Shown: positions 25,921-34,988 of the stretch, one piece after another
Layout: each line of letters begins with the position of its first letter
How positions within the stretch are numbered: the first letter of the stretch is position 1
NCBI RefSeq assembly: GCF_041359055.1
Contig: NZ_JBGJKZ010000002.1
Span: 310,001-374,000 of the forward strand
Length of the DNA stretch: 64,000 nucleotides
From: Paenalcaligenes hominis_A
GTDB lineage: Bacteria > Pseudomonadota > Gammaproteobacteria > Burkholderiales > Burkholderiaceae_B
Direction: 5' to 3'
The notes under the pieces: model-generated
The model's input: the letters and a program-made list of their open reading frames with translations, nothing else
Database searches by the model: none
Told to the model about the DNA's origin: nothing
Program-made: the position numbers and the translations under genes

Positions 25921-26349
25921 AGTCTTAATTTTTTATAATAGGTGTTACTCGAATGGGTAGGTACTTATCAGAGACTAGGCGTTGTCATGATAAGCGCTAA
26001 GTCCTCTGATGAACCCCTCTGGCCCTCCTTGTATGTGCTTCATAATTCTCGTCACATATGGCCATTCCCGACATTAATATACATCATCATCGTTATAGTC
26101 CCTCAATGCTTAGAAAGTGAATTACCTTCACTTCTTCCTATCAAAATGTGATAACGCAGGCTGTTTTTATAAATGGACGAAAAACTCATAAACTATTCTG
26201 AAAGCGAAGAATGTTAAATAAAAGAGTTATGAGAATTTTTGATGAATAGGGGAAATAAAATCGTTTGTGGTTGAGTCGCATAGTTCTGATAATAAAGTCA
26301 TCTTATCGAGTGTATTTTGAAGAACATGCTTTTATTTGGAGACACTACC
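25921..26349. promoter_or_regulatory. Intergenic control region between lysR and the Rieske oxygenase gene
   Basis: This 429-bp AT-rich stretch has no convincing gene. The short open frames in it lack ribosome sites and protein-like composition. A weak imperfect repeat (GTGAATTACCTTCAC at 26117-26131) could be part of a regulator site. The promoters for both divergent genes must lie here, but I cannot place -35 and -10 boxes reliably. Confidence 0.4.
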
Positions 26350-27543
26350 ATGAATAATTTTTTTAAAAATCAAGAAGCCATAAAATTACAACTAGAGCGC
26401 GTCTTGGAACCAATTGAGCACTCACTTGGTTTATCCAATGCTTTTTATACAGATGAGCAAGTGTTTAATTTTGAGCGTGATCAAGTGATGAGCAAAGAAT
26501 GGGCTGCCATTTCTTTTTTAAGTGATTTGAAAAAACCCGGTTATGTAAAACCAGTTGATTTTATGGGCTTACCGTTGGTAATAGTGCGGGATAAGAATGA
26601 CCAAGTTAAGGTTTTTCATAATGTGTGTAGCCACCGGGGTATGAAATTGGTGCACGAGGAGGGGGAGAATCATGGTGTGATGGTCTGTCCTTATCATGCT
26701 TGGTCTTATAACCTAGAAGGGGAACTGAAAGGCACGCCCCACATTGGTGGGGTCGATAAGCATACAGATGAGCGCTTTAACTGTAAGAGTAATGGGCTGC
26801 GTGAAGTCAGAAGCTTTATTTGGTTTGGCATGGTTTTTGTCAATATTTGTGGTCAAGCTCCAGAGTTTTTAGAGGCCATTCAACCTTTAACTGAGCGCTG
26901 GGCTGAGTTTTTGGGCCCCTATGGCATGAGTGCTTGGGTCGAGGCTGACGATTGTAAGCATCAGCTAGAGGTAAATTGCAATTGGAAATTGGCAGTAGAT
27001 AATTATTGCGAAGCTTACCATTTACCTTGGGTACACCCAGCATTAAATAGTTATTCTCGTCTAGAGGATCACTACAATATTTTATTTGCAGACAATTTTG
27101 CTGGGCAAGGTAGCTATGTTTATAACTTAGCAGAAGTTTCAGGTACGGCGTTGCCAGTGCTTGATACATGGCCTCAAGAAAAAATTCGTCATGCCGAGTA
27201 TGTCGCTTTGTTCCCGAATGTGCTGTTAGGAATACAGGCAGATCATGCTTTTGCCATGATTCTTGAACCTATCAACGCCACAAAAACCACTGAACATTTG
27301 CGTTTGTTTTATGTGGGTGAAGCCAGTGCTAAGGCAGATAAATACAAACAAAATCGAGCTGAAGTCCTAGAGTCTTGGCGCGTGGTATTTGCAGAAGATA
27401 TTGGTGCTGTAGAAGGGATGCAGGCCGGACGCAAATCTCCCGCCTATCAAGGTGGGGCATTTTCCCCAGTCTTAGACCAACCAACTCATTACTTTCATCA
27501 ATGGAATGCACGGCGTTACTTAGAAGCCTTAAAGAGCGCCTAG
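26350..27543 (+). CDS. Rieske non-haem iron oxygenase, quaternary-ammonium type (GbcA/CntA/Stc2-like)
   Basis: A 397-residue oxygenase alpha subunit. The Rieske [2Fe-2S] ligands are C93-x-H95 (NVCSHRG) and C113-x2-H116 (VCPYHAW). The mononuclear iron site is H224, H229 and probably D350. The bridging position, Asp in most Rieske oxygenases, is Glu221 (CEAYHLPWVH), as reported for carnitine oxygenase CntA. The family hydroxylates or demethylates betaines. ATG 26350 with GGAG upstream is preferred over 26317. The transporter and reductase genes downstream support a betaine-like substrate. Glycine betaine, proline betaine and carnitine are all possible. Confidence 0.85.
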   Translation: MNNFFKNQEAIKLQLERVLEPIEHSLGLSNAFYTDEQVFNFERDQVMSKEWAAISFLSDLKKPGYVKPVDFMGLPLVIVRDKNDQVKVFHNVCSHRGMKLVHEEGENHGVMVCPYHAWSYNLEGELKGTPHIGGVDKHTDERFNCKSNGLREVRSFIWFGMVFVNICGQAPEFLEAIQPLTERWAEFLGPYGMSAWVEADDCKHQLEVNCNWKLAVDNYCEAYHLPWVHPALNSYSRLEDHYNILFADNFAGQGSYVYNLAEVSGTALPVLDTWPQEKIRHAEYVALFPNVLLGIQADHAFAMILEPINATKTTEHLRLFYVGEASAKADKYKQNRAEVLESWRVVFAEDIGAVEGMQAGRKSPAYQGGAFSPVLDQPTHYFHQWNARRYLEALKSA

Positions 27544-27552
27544 GAGAATCTC

Positions 27553-28995
27553 ATGCAGATACCAGCAAAGTGGTCTAATTTTATTGATGGTCAGTGGGTT
27601 GAGAATGAGGTAGAGCTTCCTGTTTTTAGTCCTGCTACTGCAGAGCCAATTGCCATGATCTCTTTGGCAAGTATCGAACAGGCTGAACAAGCCCTAGAAG
27701 CTGCCCAGCGGTGTGTGGCTGAGCGCCATTTAGTTCACGCTAAACCCGCACAACGAGTCTCTTTATTATTGCGAGCTGCCGAGGAGATACGTCGAGTTGC
27801 TGAGTATGGAGCGCATGTTTTATGCCTTGAAAATGGCAAAAACTATGCCGATGCACTCGACGAGTTTACGGAGGCTGCGCGGTACTTTGAGTATTATGCC
27901 GGTATGGCGGACAAAGTCGAGGGAGTATCTATTCCTTTAGGGGACGACTACATCAGCTTTACTAACTATGAGCCGATGGGGGTTTCAGTACAAATTGTTC
28001 CTTGGAATTTTCCAATATCTATTTGTGCCCGTTCTTTGGCCCCGGCCTTAGCGGCTGGTAATTCTTGTATTGTGAAGTCCCCCGAGTTGTCCCCTTTAGG
28101 CTTATGTGTATTATTCGAAGCGCTGGAAAAAGCCGGTTTTCCACAAGGCTCCCTTCATTTGTTGTGTGGACTGGGTTCCGAAGTAGGACAGCATTTAGTT
28201 AGTAGCCCTAAAGCCAATCAAATTGTCTTTACCGGTTCGGTGGCCACAGGGCAACGCATTATGCAAGCTGCTTCACAATGGGCCACGCCTTGTGTGATGG
28301 AATTAGGAGGGAAGTCGGCAGCCATTGTGCTTGAGGATGCCGACCTAGATGAGCTTTTAAAAAATATTAAAAGTGGTATTTTCTTTAACTCAGGGCAGGT
28401 TTGTTCGGCGTTGTCTCGTTTATTAGTTCATGAACATATTTATGAAAAAACATTGCAGGCCATTCGTGGTTTGGTAGGCGAGTTGAAGTTAGGGGATGGT
28501 TTTTCCAAGGCAGATATCACTCCTGTCATTTCCGCACAGCAACAGCAGCAAATCCAGAAAATGTGTGAGACAGCTCTTAAAGAAGGAGCTGCCCTCATTG
28601 CGAGCGGTAAAACGCCATTACCAGAAAAAGGATTTTATGTGCAGCCCACGGTTTTTTCTACTACTGATAGCTCACTTAGCATTGCACGCGAAGAGGTGTT
28701 TGGTCCAGTGTTATGTGTGATGCCCTTTTATTCTGACGAGCAAGCTGTCCAGCTTGCGAATGAGACGAGTTATGGTTTGGTCGCAGGAGTATTTACCAAC
28801 AACTTAAATAGGGCTTTACGCTTTACTCAATTACTGCGCAGTGGTCAAGTGTTTATAAATGAGTGGTATGCAGGGGGTATTGAAACACCCTTTGGGGGAG
28901 TCGGTCTTTCTGGTTTTGGTAGAGAAAAAGGGCAAGAGGCGTTATATAGCTATGTTCGAACCAAATGTGTCACCTTTAAACTTAAAGGTGCCTAA
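27553..28995 (+). CDS. NAD(P)-dependent aldehyde dehydrogenase
   Basis: A 480-residue ALDH-superfamily enzyme. It has the Asn-containing PWNFPI segment, catalytic Glu in VMELGGKSA, catalytic Cys in FNSGQVCSALSRLL and the C-terminal GGVGLSGFGREKG. It resembles betaine-aldehyde and semialdehyde dehydrogenases. It starts 9 bp after the oxygenase stop with its own GGAG, and the next gene starts immediately after its stop, so the three genes are one operon. It probably oxidises an aldehyde released by the oxygenase or the flavoenzyme (for example malic semialdehyde if carnitine is the substrate). Confidence 0.9.
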   Translation: MQIPAKWSNFIDGQWVENEVELPVFSPATAEPIAMISLASIEQAEQALEAAQRCVAERHLVHAKPAQRVSLLLRAAEEIRRVAEYGAHVLCLENGKNYADALDEFTEAARYFEYYAGMADKVEGVSIPLGDDYISFTNYEPMGVSVQIVPWNFPISICARSLAPALAAGNSCIVKSPELSPLGLCVLFEALEKAGFPQGSLHLLCGLGSEVGQHLVSSPKANQIVFTGSVATGQRIMQAASQWATPCVMELGGKSAAIVLEDADLDELLKNIKSGIFFNSGQVCSALSRLLVHEHIYEKTLQAIRGLVGELKLGDGFSKADITPVISAQQQQQIQKMCETALKEGAALIASGKTPLPEKGFYVQPTVFSTTDSSLSIAREEVFGPVLCVMPFYSDEQAVQLANETSYGLVAGVFTNNLNRALRFTQLLRSGQVFINEWYAGGIETPFGGVGLSGFGREKGQEALYSYVRTKCVTFKLKGA

Positions 28996-30309
28996 ATGAA
29001 TCTGCCCCATGATGACTCTTGTTCGGGTTGGTTTCACTTATTGTCGGAACAGCGTCCCTTTAACGAGCTATTGCACGACCAGCAGGCAGATGTGGTGGTG
29101 GTCGGTGCTGGGTTTGCTGGACTTTCAGCCGCCCGTCAATTGGCCTTGCATTTACCAGATGCAAAAGTGGTTTTGATTGATGCTCAGCGGGTGGGGTATG
29201 GCGCTTCGGGCCGAAACTCCGGGTTTGCTATCGATTTGCCGCATAAGTTTGCCCTAGAGAACCCAGATCAGCAGTTTAAACAGCGCTTATTGCGTTTGAA
29301 TCGCTCTGCCATTACGCAGTTGAATCATTTAATACAGCAGTTTGACATTGAGTGCCAGTGGAGCGCTGTGGGTAAATACCAAGGAGCAGTCGGAGAGCGA
29401 GGCCGTCAATTTTTGGCTCACTTTGCCAAACTAATGGATGAGCTAGGAGAGCCTTATCTCTGGAAAACCAAAGAAGAGTTGGCGGAGGTTTTAGGCACGG
29501 AGCATTACAGTCAAGCCATTTTTACGCCGGGTGGCTACTTAATGCAGCCTGCAGCCTTGGTGCAGGGGCTAGCTAAAAATTTGCCCTCTAATGTCAGACT
29601 TTACGAGAATTCGGCGATTCTTTCTTGGAGCAAAGAGACCTCAGATTACATATTGCAAACGGCTAAAGCCACAATAAAAGCTCCTAAAGTGCTTTTTACT
29701 ACCAGTATTTATACGCGTGAATTTGGTTTTTTGAAAAATCGTTTATTACCTATAACGACTTTTGCAAGTATTACTAGACCATTGAATGTTAGTGAACAAA
29801 AGCACTACACAGGAGAATATAACTGGGGTTTGACGCCAGCAGATCATGCCGGTACGACGTTAAGGATGACCCAAGATAAGCGCTTAGTGATTCGTAATAC
29901 GTATCGCTATACCCCAAAGTACGGCAGTAGCGTGTCGAGCTATGATCGACAGCTCATAGCTCAAGAGCATCGACGTTCTTTGCAACAACGTTATCCGTTT
30001 TTAGCCGAGTTGCCTTTTGCTTATACGTGGGGGGGAACTTATGCGGTTTCACGCAACTTTACTAATTTTTTTGGACAGTTAGCTCCTAATATGTATGCAG
30101 TCGCTTGTGATAACGGGGTAGGAGTGGTTTGGGGTACCATAGCGGGGCGTTTGCTGGCTGACTTGGCATGCCAAAAGTCTTCCGAGCTATTGGAAGATAT
30201 ACAAAGCGTTACGGGAATGCCTAGTTTGAACCCACCAGAGCCGTTTGCTGCATGGGGGGCTAAGACACGTATTTATTTGGCGGCGCGAACGAGCCAGCAA
30301 GAATTATAA
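28996..30309 (+). CDS. FAD-dependent oxidoreductase, DAO/GlpO family
   Basis: A 437-residue flavoprotein with GAGFAGLSAARQLA (37-50), LIDAQRVGYGASGRNSGFAID and the C-terminal DNGVGVVWGTIAGRL. It is similar throughout to the protein of 18333-19655. Enzymes of this group oxidise secondary or N-methyl amines, such as gamma-glutamylputrescine, sarcosine or dimethylglycine. Here it probably acts on a demethylated product of the Rieske step and yields an aldehyde for the neighbouring dehydrogenase. No gap separates it from the ALDH gene. A terminator follows. Confidence 0.85.
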   Translation: MNLPHDDSCSGWFHLLSEQRPFNELLHDQQADVVVVGAGFAGLSAARQLALHLPDAKVVLIDAQRVGYGASGRNSGFAIDLPHKFALENPDQQFKQRLLRLNRSAITQLNHLIQQFDIECQWSAVGKYQGAVGERGRQFLAHFAKLMDELGEPYLWKTKEELAEVLGTEHYSQAIFTPGGYLMQPAALVQGLAKNLPSNVRLYENSAILSWSKETSDYILQTAKATIKAPKVLFTTSIYTREFGFLKNRLLPITTFASITRPLNVSEQKHYTGEYNWGLTPADHAGTTLRMTQDKRLVIRNTYRYTPKYGSSVSSYDRQLIAQEHRRSLQQRYPFLAELPFAYTWGGTYAVSRNFTNFFGQLAPNMYAVACDNGVGVVWGTIAGRLLADLACQKSSELLEDIQSVTGMPSLNPPEPFAAWGAKTRIYLAARTSQQEL

Positions 30310-30333
30310 AGTTTGGTTTCAGGTACTTTTTTG

Positions 30334-30358
30334 GACCACATTTTTTATGTGGTCTTTT
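30334..30358 (+). terminator. Terminator after the oxygenase-ALDH-oxidoreductase operon
   Basis: GACCACAT and ATGTGGTC form an 8-bp stem with a T5 loop, followed by four T. It splits the catabolic genes from the transporter genes. Confidence 0.82.
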
Positions 30359-30545
30359 TATTTTAAATATGAATACTAAATGCAGGATAAGGAGTAATGA
30401 TTAAAAAAAGACTTATGAGTTTTTATCAATAATAGCAGCTTTTAAATCATTTGCTTGAACATATGATTTTTCTAATAATGAATATATAGCGATTGACTTA
30501 GATCAATTCAAAAAAATTTATATAAATAAAAAGCAGGAGACAAGA

Positions 30546-31757
30546 ATGAGTGATTCCCATCAGAAAGAGGCACTTGTGCTGAAAAACCTCTATAAGGTTT
30601 TTGGGGAGCAAGAGCACAAGGCGCTGACCTTGGCTCAACAGAAGATAGATAAAGAGAAAATTTTTTCTCAAACAGGTTGTACGCTAGGCGTCAATGATGT
30701 TTCTCTTTCTATTTATGAAAAAGAAATTTTCGTCGTTATGGGCTTGTCGGGATCAGGTAAATCCACTCTAGTGCGTTTGCTCAATCGTTTGATTGAACCG
30801 ACTGCCGGTAGTGTCTCTTTTAAAGACATCAATATTCTTAGTATGTCTGAGTCTGAGTTACGCGATTTTAGACGGCACCACATCAGTATGGTTTTTCAAT
30901 CTTTTGCATTAATGCCGCACATGACCGTATTACGTAATGTGGGCTTTGGCTTAGAGTTAGCTGGTGTAAGTAAAGAGCAACGGGAGTCCAGCTCCTTACA
31001 GGTATTAAAACAGGTAGGTTTGGATGCTTGGGCAAACAGCTATCCCCATGAGCTTTCAGGGGGTATGCAGCAACGTGTAGGACTAGCGCGTGCGCTGGTA
31101 AATAACCCCTCAATTCTTTTGATGGACGAGGCTTTTTCTGCTTTAGATCCATTAATTCGTGCTGAGATGCAAGATGAACTATTGCGTTTACAACGTACAG
31201 ACAAAAGAACCATTGTTTTTATATCTCATGATATTGAAGAAGCCATAAAAATTGGTGATCGTATCGCCATCATGCAACATGGCAATGTGGTTCAAGTCGG
31301 TACACCAGAAGAAATTATAAAAAATCCTGTGAACGATTACGTGCGCTCATTTTTCAAAACAGTAGATATGACAAAAGTGTTGAGCGCCGCAGATGTGGCA
31401 ACTGAAGTTACCGAAGTCATCAGTATTAACCCATCAGAACCGGTCTTTCAGGTAGAAAAAAAATTACAAGGCAATGCAGCTGTATATGTAGTGAATACGC
31501 AGGGCAAATATTGTGGCTTAATTTCTCGTCGTAGTTTACAAACGGCTCTGGCTAAATCTCAGACGGCAAAGGTAAGTGATGCATTTGTGCTGAATAGCGA
31601 AGCGATTGCGGAAAAAACATTGGTGACTAAGCTGTTTGGACTGTTGGCGTCTTGCCAACATGATTTGCCCATTGTGGATGCCGAAGGAAATTTGAAAGGG
31701 GTGTTACAGCAGTCGGAGGTATTCAAGTTATTAAGCAATCGCAGCGTTGAAGTATAA
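30546..31757 (+). CDS. proV: Quaternary amine ABC transporter ATP-binding protein (ProV/OpuAA-like)
   Basis: A 403-residue ABC ATPase with the family's N-terminal extension (KNLYKVFGE), Walker A GLSGSGKSTL, signature LSGGMQQRVGLARAL and Walker B LLMDEAFSALDP. Two C-terminal CBS-like repeats (about 285-400) are present as in glycine betaine importers. It drives uptake with the permease and binding protein encoded next. A clear AGGAG precedes the ATG. The symbol reflects family, not proven substrate. Confidence 0.92.
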   Translation: MSDSHQKEALVLKNLYKVFGEQEHKALTLAQQKIDKEKIFSQTGCTLGVNDVSLSIYEKEIFVVMGLSGSGKSTLVRLLNRLIEPTAGSVSFKDINILSMSESELRDFRRHHISMVFQSFALMPHMTVLRNVGFGLELAGVSKEQRESSSLQVLKQVGLDAWANSYPHELSGGMQQRVGLARALVNNPSILLMDEAFSALDPLIRAEMQDELLRLQRTDKRTIVFISHDIEEAIKIGDRIAIMQHGNVVQVGTPEEIIKNPVNDYVRSFFKTVDMTKVLSAADVATEVTEVISINPSEPVFQVEKKLQGNAAVYVVNTQGKYCGLISRRSLQTALAKSQTAKVSDAFVLNSEAIAEKTLVTKLFGLLASCQHDLPIVDAEGNLKGVLQQSEVFKLLSNRSVEV

Positions 31758-31775
31758 GGCACAGGGAGTCACGTT

Positions 31776-32747
31776 ATGGAACAGCAACAAACAACAAGTC
31801 AAGCTAATGATTTAGAACAGCAATGGGGTTCTCTGTCTAGTGGTTTCGAGGAAAACAGCAGCGGTTTTCTTAGTGCTGTAACACAGGTAGAGGTTGAAAA
31901 CACATTTGATTGGTTACGCCCTTTTGATGAGGCTTTAATTCCCTTAGGGGACTATGTCATCGCCATATTGTCGTGGGTTGTGGCTAATTTTCGTCCTGCC
32001 TTTCAGGCGATTCGAGTGCCCATTGATTACATATTGAAAAGTATCGAGCTAGGTCTGCTATGGATGCCACAGCTACTAATGTTGATCATTGTGGCTCTGA
32101 TTGCTTGGCACCTAGGCAGGTTTCGTTTGACCGTAGGTTCGGTATTAGCTTTTATTGCTATTGGGGCTATAGGCGCTTGGGATGAAGCGATGGTGACCTT
32201 AGCTTTGGTTTTGACGTCGTTATTTTTCTGTATCGTAATTGGCTTGCCATTGGGGATCATCACTGCCAAAAGCAATACGGTAGAACGTATTTTGCGTCCC
32301 GCCCTAGATGCTATGCAAACCACCCCGGCCTTTGTGTATTTAGTGCCTATTGTGATGTTATTTGGTATAGGCAATGTGCCTGGAGTCGTAGTAACTATTA
32401 TCTTTTCGTTACCGCCTTTAGTGCGCTTAACCAATCTAGGAATTCGGCAGGTGAGCCCTAACTTAGTTGAGGCTTCTCATTCTTTTGGAGCCTCCCCACT
32501 ACAAATGCTGTTTAAGGTGCAACTGCCTTTAGCAACGCCAACCATTATGGCGGGCGTAAACCAATCCTTAATGTTGGCGTTGTCCATGGTGGTTATTGGC
32601 TCCATGATTGCAGTAGGAGGTTTGGGGCAAATGGTGTTACGAGGCATTGGACGCCTTGATATGGGTCTAGCTGCAGTAGGAGGCGTAGGAATTGTATTGC
32701 TTGCCGTGGTGTTAGACAGAATGACTCAAGCTTTAGTTAAAAAATAA
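31776..32747 (+). CDS. proW: Quaternary amine ABC transporter permease (ProW-like)
   Basis: A 323-residue inner-membrane protein with an extended hydrophilic N-terminus (about 1-50) and about seven hydrophobic segments. The ABC permease signature lies in EASHSFGASPLQMLFKVQLPLATPTIMAG. The segment PALDAMQTTPAFVYLVPIVMLFG is conserved in ProW and OpuAB. It lies 18 bp after proV with GGGAG upstream and forms the membrane channel of the importer. Confidence 0.93.
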   Translation: MEQQQTTSQANDLEQQWGSLSSGFEENSSGFLSAVTQVEVENTFDWLRPFDEALIPLGDYVIAILSWVVANFRPAFQAIRVPIDYILKSIELGLLWMPQLLMLIIVALIAWHLGRFRLTVGSVLAFIAIGAIGAWDEAMVTLALVLTSLFFCIVIGLPLGIITAKSNTVERILRPALDAMQTTPAFVYLVPIVMLFGIGNVPGVVVTIIFSLPPLVRLTNLGIRQVSPNLVEASHSFGASPLQMLFKVQLPLATPTIMAGVNQSLMLALSMVVIGSMIAVGGLGQMVLRGIGRLDMGLAAVGGVGIVLLAVVLDRMTQALVKK

Positions 32748-32770
32748 TCGAAATAAATTAGGAGACAACA

Positions 32771-33775
32771 ATGTTTAAAAAATTAACAATGACCGCTGCA
32801 TTTGGTGTGATTGCTTTGACGGGCACGATGGGGCTGAGTGCGGCCTCCTTACCCGGTAAAAATATCAGTGTTATTCCCGTGCAAAGTGCCCAAGACGTGG
32901 AATCGTTCCAAACTGAATTGGTAATGGAGGGACTACGTCAATTGGGGTATGACGTAAAACCCAAGGCGGAACTTGAGTATGCTACGGCTCACGTAGCCAT
33001 AGCAAATGGTGATGCCACTTTGATGGCAGTGCACTGGCAGCCCCAGCATAATTTTTTCTATGCCAACGCTGGGGGTGAGGCCAAATTGTCTCGTGAAGGA
33101 GAATTATCACGCTATGGTTTACAAGGTTATTTAATTGATAAAGCCACTGCCGATAAATATGGAATTACTAACATTGAGCAGTTAAAGGATCCCAAAATAG
33201 CAGCATTGTTTGACACGAATGGGGATGGCACAGCCGATTTAACGGGCTGTACTCCAGGATGGCCTTGTGAACGTGTAATAGAGCATCACTTGGATGTCTA
33301 TGGCTTAAAAGGGGCTGTGACGCATAACCAAGGATCCTACGAGGCGTTGATGACAGAAGTATTCAGGCGCTTTCAGGCGGGTGAGCCGGTGTTGTATTAC
33401 ACCTGGACTCCCAATTATGTAAGTGCGGCCTTAGTGCCAGGTAAAGACGTGGTTTGGCTTGAAGTCCCTTTTTCTGCTTCTCCTGAAAACCAAAATGTAG
33501 ACACGACTATGCCCAATGGTAAGAACTATGGGTTTACTGCTAACACCCAGCACATTGCTGCCAATAAAGAGTTTGTCGAGAACAATCCGGCTGCTGCTCA
33601 CTTTATAAAATCTATCTTTATTCCAGGTAATGACATTAATGCTCAAAACTACCATATGTTTAAGGGTGAGCGCTCCGAAGCGGACATTGACCGCCATGTC
33701 AAAGGTTGGATTCAAGCGAATCAGCAAAAGTGGGATCAATGGATTGCAGAGGCCAAGCAAGCCGCGCAAAAGTAA
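32771..33775 (+). CDS. proX: Quaternary amine ABC transporter periplasmic binding protein (ProX-like)
   Basis: A 334-residue protein with a signal peptide (cleavage near ASA/LSAA, residue 25). Family features include AVHWQPQHNFFY, the GCTPGWPCERVIEHH segment with a probable disulfide between its two cysteines, and LYYTWTPNYV. Tryptophans in these segments form the aromatic cage that binds quaternary ammonium groups in ProX. It is the third gene of the importer operon, 23 bp after proW. Confidence 0.92.
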   Translation: MFKKLTMTAAFGVIALTGTMGLSAASLPGKNISVIPVQSAQDVESFQTELVMEGLRQLGYDVKPKAELEYATAHVAIANGDATLMAVHWQPQHNFFYANAGGEAKLSREGELSRYGLQGYLIDKATADKYGITNIEQLKDPKIAALFDTNGDGTADLTGCTPGWPCERVIEHHLDVYGLKGAVTHNQGSYEALMTEVFRRFQAGEPVLYYTWTPNYVSAALVPGKDVVWLEVPFSASPENQNVDTTMPNGKNYGFTANTQHIAANKEFVENNPAAAHFIKSIFIPGNDINAQNYHMFKGERSEADIDRHVKGWIQANQQKWDQWIAEAKQAAQK

Positions 33776-33793
33776 AAGTCTATTTTAAAGAGC

Positions 33794-33816
33794 GCTCACA
33801 TCTTCATGATGTGAGC
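33794..33816 (+). other. Stem-loop between proX and the reductase gene
   Basis: GCTCACATC and GATGTGAGC form a 9-bp stem with a 5-nt loop but no T-run follows. It may act as an mRNA processing or 3'-end stabilising element that lets proX be expressed above the reductase gene. A weak terminator is the alternative. Confidence 0.5.
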
Positions 33817-33853
33817 CTGAAAGAAAAACAAAAAGTAATGAGGTAGGTGGTTT

Positions 33854-34954
33854 ATGAACTATTCAGCATTGAACCCTTTCACTACGCAGGCATGGGCTAA
33901 CGGTCGTCATACCTTGCGTTGCGCCAAGATTATTCGAGAAACTGGGGATGTATTGAGTTTTTGTTTTGAGGCAGAACAACCCACTTTGTTTTTCTTTAAG
34001 CCTGGGCAGTTTGTAACCTTGGAGCTAGAGATCAATGGTAAACCGGTGATGCGTAGCTATACCATTTCGTCGGCCCCCTCATTACCTTATAACTTTAACA
34101 TTACCGTAAAACGCGCCCCAGGGGGCTTGGTTTCCAATTGGTTGCATGACAATCTAAAAGAAGGAGATCGGGTGGTCGTGCATGGACCAGCAGGATCCTT
34201 TAATTGCATTGATAAACCCGCTGAAAAAGCATTACTTTTGTCCGGTGGAGTTGGTATCACGCCAGTGGTGTCCATGGCGCGCTGGTGGTTTGATATTAAT
34301 GCTGCCGTAGACACGGTGTTTGTTAGTTGTGTACGTACACCTAAAGATATTATTTTTAAGCATCAGCTCGAGTGGATGTCATCACGACTCACCAACTTTC
34401 AACTACATATTGTTTGTGAAAAACTAGAAAGCGGGGATGTTTGGGCAGGTTATAGAGGGCTATTCAATACAGATATGCTTAAACAGATGGCCCCTGATGT
34501 ACTTGAGCGGCAGGTGTATTGCTGTGGGCCTGCTCCATTTATGAAGGCAGTACGTTATATATTGGAAGGCATTGGTTTTCCGATGGAGAACTATCATGAA
34601 GAGTCATTTGGAGAGACGCCAGAGGCAATAAGTGAACAAATTCATGATCGCTTGGAGGAATTTGAAAAAACAGAAAGCGCCCAAGATAAATCAGGTTTTG
34701 CCGTCCATTTTGTAAACCAAGAACAACCCGCTTATCTGGAGTCAAATCAAGCCTTACATGCAGCAGCGATGCAACTAGGCGTTAATGTGCCTAAGGCGTG
34801 TGGTGTAGGTGTGTGCGGGGCCTGCAAAGTGAAAAAAATTGAGGGTGAGATCGAGATTAACCATAATGGGGGCATAAGTGACGAGGAGTTGGCCGAGGGA
34901 TATATATTAAGCTGCTGCTCGTTTGCTCGTAGTGATGTAGTGCTGGAATTTTGA
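33854..34954 (+). CDS. Ferredoxin-NAD(P)H reductase partner of the Rieske oxygenase (GbcB/CntB-like)
   Basis: A 366-residue electron transfer protein. An FAD-binding barrel (about 18-115, with RSYTISSAP) is followed by an NAD(P)H domain (about 120-240, GGVGITPVVSM and YCCGPAPFM). A C-terminal plant-type [2Fe-2S] ferredoxin domain follows with C-x4-C-x2-C in ACGVGVCGACKVK and a fourth Cys near CCSFA. It would pass electrons from NAD(P)H to the Rieske centre encoded at 26350. Unusually, the transporter genes sit between the two partners. Confidence 0.88.
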   Translation: MNYSALNPFTTQAWANGRHTLRCAKIIRETGDVLSFCFEAEQPTLFFFKPGQFVTLELEINGKPVMRSYTISSAPSLPYNFNITVKRAPGGLVSNWLHDNLKEGDRVVVHGPAGSFNCIDKPAEKALLLSGGVGITPVVSMARWWFDINAAVDTVFVSCVRTPKDIIFKHQLEWMSSRLTNFQLHIVCEKLESGDVWAGYRGLFNTDMLKQMAPDVLERQVYCCGPAPFMKAVRYILEGIGFPMENYHEESFGETPEAISEQIHDRLEEFEKTESAQDKSGFAVHFVNQEQPAYLESNQALHAAAMQLGVNVPKACGVGVCGACKVKKIEGEIEINHNGGISDEELAEGYILSCCSFARSDVVLEF

Positions 34955-34988
34955 TTTTTTAGAAAAGGGCAAACTCAGCTCTACGTTA

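Noticed and set aside
25942..26151. 69-codon open frame in the lysR-oxygenase gap
   Set aside because: No ribosome site, no recognisable domain and low-quality composition. It lies in the shared promoter region.
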